DNA from: Bacteroidota bacterium | GTDB lineage: Bacteria; Bacteroidota; Bacteroidia; Bacteroidales; UBA1402 | Reading direction: 5' to 3' | Length of the DNA: 9,676 nucleotides | Assembly (NCBI GenBank): GCA_030706285.1 | Contig: JAUZOU010000084.1 | Location: 1-9,676 of the forward strand | Notes under the pieces: generated by a model | Seen by the model: the letters and a program-made list of their open reading frames with translations, nothing else | What the model was told of the DNA's origin: nothing | The model's database searches: none | Part shown: piece by piece, positions 5,836 to 9,676 of the stretch | How the letters are laid out: each line of letters starts with the position of its first letter | Numbering within the stretch: the first letter of the stretch is position 1 | Made by a program: the position numbers and the translations under genes

Positions 5836-6957
5836 ATGAGTTCAGAAGACACCAACATTATTGAATCATTGATTGAAGTCGTTCGGCTTGGAAAACTTGG
5901 ACTACCTGTTCACTACGATTTTTCCAACATACCAACATCCTCTTCATCAGAGCTCAATACCCTCAGAAAAGAGATCGAATCGTTTGCCAGTCAATACAAT
6001 GAAAATTATTCGTTTATTCTAAATTTATCCAAAGGGAATCTGAACACTGCACCACCTGCCAAAAACGGCTTTGCCAATCACTACAAACAACTTCAGGCTG
6101 ATCTGCTTCATCTGACCTGGCAAATTCAGCAGATTTCCGAAGGTGATTTAAATCAGAAAGTGTGCTTCTCTGGTGATTTCTCGAAAGCCATCAACAAAAT
6201 GGTCGATGCGCTCAAGGAAAAACAAGACATCAGTGACCAAAATGAGCACTATGTAAATGAGTTGAAGGAACTGAATGCAACGAAAGACAAGTTCTTCTCC
6301 ATCATTTCACACGATCTGAAAAATCCGTTTGCCGGATTGCTTGGCATCAGTGACATCCTGATCTCAGAAATCCAGGAAAAGCAATACGATTCACTGGATG
6401 AATATGCAAAATTGATCAAAGACTTCTCCGAACAAGGATATAAACTGTTGATCAATTTGCTGGATTGGTCCAGATCACAACGAAACACCATTCAGGTTGA
6501 TATTAAGCCCCAATCGTTGGCCGCAGTAATAGACAATGCCAAAGCGGCCAACAATCTTCAATCGAATGAGAAAAATATTAAGATTACTTGTACCAGCCGA
6601 CAAGATTATCTGGTGTTAGCTGATGCCAACATGCTGAACACCATCATGCGGAATCTGCTGAGCAACGCCATCAAATTCACCAACGAAGGTGGAGAAATCA
6701 CGATCAGCGACGAAGTCAGAGAGAATAAGTTGGTCGTTTCCGTTACAGACAACGGCATCGGCATCAAACCGGAGAACATTGGAAAATTATTCCGCATCGA
6801 TACCAACTTCACAACCAAGGGAACCAGGCTAGAGGAAGGAACCGGACTCGGACTGATCCTGTGCAAAGATTTCCTCAAAAAAATGGACGGTGATATCTGG
6901 CTGATCAGCGAAGAAGGTAAAGGCTCCACGTTCAGTTTTTCACTCCCGTTAGCTTAA
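5836..6957 (+). CDS. Soluble HAMP-like sensor histidine kinase, partner of the V4R protein
   Basis: A 373-residue histidine kinase with no transmembrane helix, so probably cytoplasmic. The N-terminus (1-55) matches nothing I recognise. Two HAMP-like stretches follow: ILNLSKGNLN (61-70) with the NHYKQLQADLLHLTWQ helix, then ISEGDLNQKV (100-109) with FSKAINKMVDALKEKQ. HisKA has the phospho-acceptor H159 in SIISHDLKNPF. The ATPase domain has an N box with N277 (NLLSNAIKFT), G1 DNGIGI (305-310) and G2 GTGLGL (335-340). All catalytic motifs are intact. The gene follows the V4R gene by 9 nt, so the two are co-transcribed, and the V4R protein is the likely ligand sensor for the kinase. No receiver domain or response regulator is encoded beside it. 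The gene ends inside the stop codon region of the converging MATE gene. Confidence 0.9.
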   Translation: MSSEDTNIIESLIEVVRLGKLGLPVHYDFSNIPTSSSSELNTLRKEIESFASQYNENYSFILNLSKGNLNTAPPAKNGFANHYKQLQADLLHLTWQIQQISEGDLNQKVCFSGDFSKAINKMVDALKEKQDISDQNEHYVNELKELNATKDKFFSIISHDLKNPFAGLLGISDILISEIQEKQYDSLDEYAKLIKDFSEQGYKLLINLLDWSRSQRNTIQVDIKPQSLAAVIDNAKAANNLQSNEKNIKITCTSRQDYLVLADANMLNTIMRNLLSNAIKFTNEGGEITISDEVRENKLVVSVTDNGIGIKPENIGKLFRIDTNFTTKGTRLEEGTGLGLILCKDFLKKMDGDIWLISEEGKGSTFSFSLPLA

Positions 6958-8330
6958 TGTTGTATCACACTGATCGTTTTCCACTTTTCAGTATGGAATC
7001 GCTTGTATATCACAAGACAAAACAACAAATAGCACAGTACCACCATTAACCAGCCTGTCGGAACAGATAGTTTGAATACGAAAAAACAGAGACAAATCAA
7101 CGGCAACGCGATCCAGTTGGCAGCAACGGATATAACCATCGTATAAAACGTATCGCCAGCCCCTCGCAAGGTTCCGATCATCGCCACGACAACAGCCTGC
7201 GCTAGGACATACAAAGAAGCAATACGGATCATTAGCTTTGCCATTGGTACGGCTTTTTCAAACAAATCGCCTGGAATTTCCGGATGAAAGACCCTGACCA
7301 GGACTTCCGGAATCGTTAAAAATAAGATCAGGACAAAGGCTGAATAAATCAGACCGGTTTTAATGGCAGAAATAGCCGCCCGGTGAGCCACCTGCGGTCT
7401 TCCTGCTCCCATGTACCGACCAGCCATACTTGTCACCGCAATTTCAATACCCAACAGCGGAATGTAGGAAACCAGATCCCAATTGAACATGATGGATGTT
7501 GCCGTAGCTTCAGACGGGCCCTGAGCTTGAAACAAAATCGTCATACCAAAAAAGGCCAGGAAATTGAGAAACATCTCCAAACCGGCTGGATAGCCATAAT
7601 GAATTAATTTTCGCATAACCTTCCAGTCAACATGAAAGGACTGCATCACTGAGTATGTATAGCGGTTTGATTGTCTGAAATAGGCTATGAGTAATAGGAT
7701 CAATGCTGAAAATCCACCTGTTACGGTCGCAAGGGCCGCTCCCCTCACTCCCATCACCGGCAGGCCCAAATGGCCGAATATCAATAAATAATCCAGGACA
7801 ACATTGACAACCATCGCCGTTATGGTTGCCGTCATCACAACTCTGGTACGGCCGATTCCGGTAAAAAAGCACGACATGGTTTGTCTGAGCATACTAAATA
7901 GCCCGCCCAAAATGAGAATATTCAGATACTGAGCCTCATAACCGATCTGATTGGCCGGTAAATGCAGAACAGGGAACAAGGCAGTTACAAAAGGCCTGAT
8001 CAACAATAAAACCAGCCAGGCAGCCACAGTGATCAGAATAGCCTGAAAGGCAGTTTTTGGAGCCATCTTTAAGTCTTTTGCCCCGTAATATTGTGCCACT
8101 AAAGCTGTAGAATAGCCGGTCAGCCCAACAAAAAAGAAGGTCAGCGTCTGAAAGGTAATACCACCACCCAACGCCGCATTCATTTGCTCTGATCCGACTC
8201 TTGACAAAAAAAGCCTGTCTGTGAAGGTCATAACACCATCACAGGCAGTAGATATCATCATCGGAAAAGCTAACGACAGAACTTCCTTGACACCACCTGG
8301 CTTTCTATATCCTGAAAAATAAGGTTTCAA
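6954..8330 (-). CDS. MATE family multidrug/toxin efflux transporter
   Basis: An inner-membrane antiporter of the MATE (NorM/DinF-like) family, 458 residues from the chosen start, with about 12 hydrophobic segments. Family features include the opening EVLSLAFPMMIS helix, a second helix ending in DRLFLSRVG, and an AALGGG turn. The midpoint has the expected repeat of the fold (GYPAGLEMFLNFLAFFG). Such pumps export cationic drugs or metabolites using a Na+ or H+ gradient; the substrate here cannot be read from the sequence. The start is a judgement. The frame is open to a TTG at 8378, but a perfect -7 box (8363-8356) lies inside that extension. TTG 8330 (start of LKPYFSGY) follows the box by about 25 nt and gives the usual family N-terminus. 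The stop overlaps that of the kinase gene (shared TTAA). Confidence 0.9.
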   Translation of the reverse strand: MKPYFSGYRKPGGVKEVLSLAFPMMISTACDGVMTFTDRLFLSRVGSEQMNAALGGGITFQTLTFFFVGLTGYSTALVAQYYGAKDLKMAPKTAFQAILITVAAWLVLLLIRPFVTALFPVLHLPANQIGYEAQYLNILILGGLFSMLRQTMSCFFTGIGRTRVVMTATITAMVVNVVLDYLLIFGHLGLPVMGVRGAALATVTGGFSALILLLIAYFRQSNRYTYSVMQSFHVDWKVMRKLIHYGYPAGLEMFLNFLAFFGMTILFQAQGPSEATATSIMFNWDLVSYIPLLGIEIAVTSMAGRYMGAGRPQVAHRAAISAIKTGLIYSAFVLILFLTIPEVLVRVFHPEIPGDLFEKAVPMAKLMIRIASLYVLAQAVVVAMIGTLRGAGDTFYTMVISVAANWIALPLICLCFFVFKLSVPTGWLMVVLCYLLFCLVIYKRFHTEKWKTISVIQH

Positions 8331-8355
8331 TCTAATATCAGCTGAAAAAGGGGTG

Positions 8356-8363
8356 CAAAGATA
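8356..8363 (-). promoter_or_regulatory. Bacteroidota -7 box (TATCTTTG) for the MATE gene
   Basis: TATCTTTG on the minus strand is a perfect TAnnTTTG. A TTTG lies 16 nt upstream of it (in GGTTTGATTG), somewhat closer than the ideal -33 spacing. It sits just past the stop of the DUF2264 gene, so the pump can be transcribed independently. It also argues against starts upstream of it. Confidence 0.6.
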
Positions 8364-8374
8364 CGTCTTTTTAA

Positions 8375-9676
8375 TCAATCAAACCAGATGATCTTTTCCT
8401 TTCCATCTTTCATCCGGATCAGGACGGACTGTTTATCCGGCATATAAATGATCTTCTTTACGGGCATCAATTCACTGTCTTTCCAGACTTCACCGGCCTT
8501 TTTCCAAAGCATCAGCGTCACATACAGCGTCGGCTGTTCACCGGGCGTGAACGCATCAACGGCATTGATGACCGTACTATTTTCACTTTGAGGATGCAGT
8601 CCTTTTGTCTTGATGGTTTCCATATAATCCCAACCCTCCAGAGGGATCATCGCTAACTGGTATTGTCCGTTGCTAATGATGCGAACTTCTTGTTTCTTAA
8701 TGATGCGAGTGGTTTCAGTGACAGGTCCGGACAACTGAGGCAGAGCATAATGGCCCAGTCTGACTGTCGCCGTATCCGTGCTGACGTTCATATCCACCCG
8801 TAGAATCCCATGATCCAACGGAAGATCAGCCAGCTTCAGTTTGATCTTATCATTCGTTTCAAGAACTGCATCCCGGTAATAGATCCCGTCGTTATATTTC
8901 TTAAAGGTATATAGACGTAGTGGTTCCCATTGATTCTCAGCATTTTTGAACACATAGTTCATAGCGACTTCTCCATTTTCACCATCAGCCTGCCAAGGAA
9001 AAGCACTATTATAGGACAACCGGTTGTAATTTTCGCTGCCTCTGAACTTTTCCCAGGCATTCAGGATAGGGACATGACACCAAGCTCTGATTTCTGAAGC
9101 TCCGATGCTTGGATAATCCGTGATCAGGATATCGGATCCTTTCTGGAATAGGTTGTGAACTTTTCTATTGGCCATTTCACCAGCCCAGGCTCCCTCATTC
9201 TCGGTAGCCGTCCAAAAGGGATTGTCTTTCGGCACCAACAGCGCAAAGAAGATTTTACCACCCCAGTAAACACTGCCACGACAACTATAAGACTGAACAG
9301 CCGGTTCAAAGGCACCATAAAAGCCAAGAGTCGGAACACTGTCTTTCAGAAAATCAGGATGTTGGATAAATTGCAGCAACGTGCCTGATGTAATCCGGCG
9401 CATCCAACCGTAGTTGGTTGCCGGATCGTGTTCAAAGCCCATCATCGGTAAAGGTGAAGCGGCTGCGTACCGGTAACTGATACTGCGTCCCCACATGATC
9501 ATCCGGCCATTCCGATCAAACAGATAAGGATAATTCTCTTTCACCGGCTTGAAATTAGCCATAAATTGGCTGGCATAATCCGGATAGTACTTGTTGCCAA
9601 AATACTCCGACCACAGCACACCATATAACTGGAAAGCCCACATACTGTAATAATCGAACGCCGGATTATCGTTGTA
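8375..9676 (-). CDS. DUF2264 domain-containing protein (partial, N-terminus beyond window edge)
   Basis: The last 433 residues of a protein whose frame stays open to the right edge, so the start and any signal peptide are not visible. The first visible residues (YNDNPAFDYYSMWAFQ) and GRSISYRYAAASPLPMM fit the conserved core of DUF2264, predicted to be an alpha/alpha-toroid enzyme-like fold. The aromatic-rich stretch around SYSCRGSVYWGGKIFFALLVP is also typical. The last 200 residues or so are strand-rich (DGIYYRDAVLE, ILRVDMNVST, YVTLMLWKKAGEVW) and may form a beta-sandwich. DUF2264 genes often sit near polysaccharide-use genes, which suggests a carbohydrate-related role, but no activity is assigned and no such neighbour is seen here. 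The MATE gene follows on the same strand with its own promoter. Confidence 0.8.
   Translation of the reverse strand, partial: YNDNPAFDYYSMWAFQLYGVLWSEYFGNKYYPDYASQFMANFKPVKENYPYLFDRNGRMIMWGRSISYRYAAASPLPMMGFEHDPATNYGWMRRITSGTLLQFIQHPDFLKDSVPTLGFYGAFEPAVQSYSCRGSVYWGGKIFFALLVPKDNPFWTATENEGAWAGEMANRKVHNLFQKGSDILITDYPSIGASEIRAWCHVPILNAWEKFRGSENYNRLSYNSAFPWQADGENGEVAMNYVFKNAENQWEPLRLYTFKKYNDGIYYRDAVLETNDKIKLKLADLPLDHGILRVDMNVSTDTATVRLGHYALPQLSGPVTETTRIIKKQEVRIISNGQYQLAMIPLEGWDYMETIKTKGLHPQSENSTVINAVDAFTPGEQPTLYVTLMLWKKAGEVWKDSELMPVKKIIYMPDKQSVLIRMKDGKEKIIWFD

Overview
The window looks like a chromosomal segment from a member of the Bacteroidota. Four sites match the -7 element typical of this phylum (TAnnTTTG) a short distance upstream of plausible starts, Shine-Dalgarno sequences are mostly absent, and the proteins read like Bacteroidota homologues. 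An oxygen-sensitive glycyl radical enzyme suggests anaerobic or facultative life. I cannot assign family or genus from the sequence.

Left part, minus strand: the 5' portion of a cytidylate kinase-like gene runs off the left edge (595 to 1). A 281-base intergenic stretch with small hairpins separates it from a SIMPL/DUF541 membrane-anchored protein (1593 to 877). A 371-base divergent intergenic region (1594-1964) carries one promoter facing each way. Its plus-strand side is a long leader of about 200 nt with three hairpins and a possible 25-codon leader ORF.

Centre, plus strand: a two-gene operon encodes a short radical-SAM glycyl radical enzyme activase (1965-2762, TTG start) and a glycyl radical enzyme (2797-5160). 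The enzyme aligns with trans-4-hydroxy-L-proline dehydratase (HypD) without gaps at every active-site position I could check. Together they would convert trans-4-hydroxy-L-proline to pyrroline-5-carboxylate, for reduction to proline by a ProC encoded outside the window. A second promoter then drives a V4R small-molecule-binding protein (5317-5826) and a soluble histidine kinase (5836-6957), spaced by 9 nt. These look like a split sensor/kinase pair without an adjacent response regulator. Whether the pair has anything to do with hydroxyproline is not shown by the sequence.

Right part, minus strand: a MATE-family efflux pump (stop at 6954) meets the kinase gene tail to tail with a shared TTAA. 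A DUF2264 protein (stop at 8375) runs off the right edge. A consensus promoter inside the longest possible MATE reading frame suggests the pump starts at the TTG at 8330 rather than at the more upstream TTG at 8378.

No rRNA, tRNA, insertion sequence, CRISPR array or integrase was seen. The most interesting points are the HypD/short-activase pair with its structured leader, and the V4R/soluble-kinase pair.
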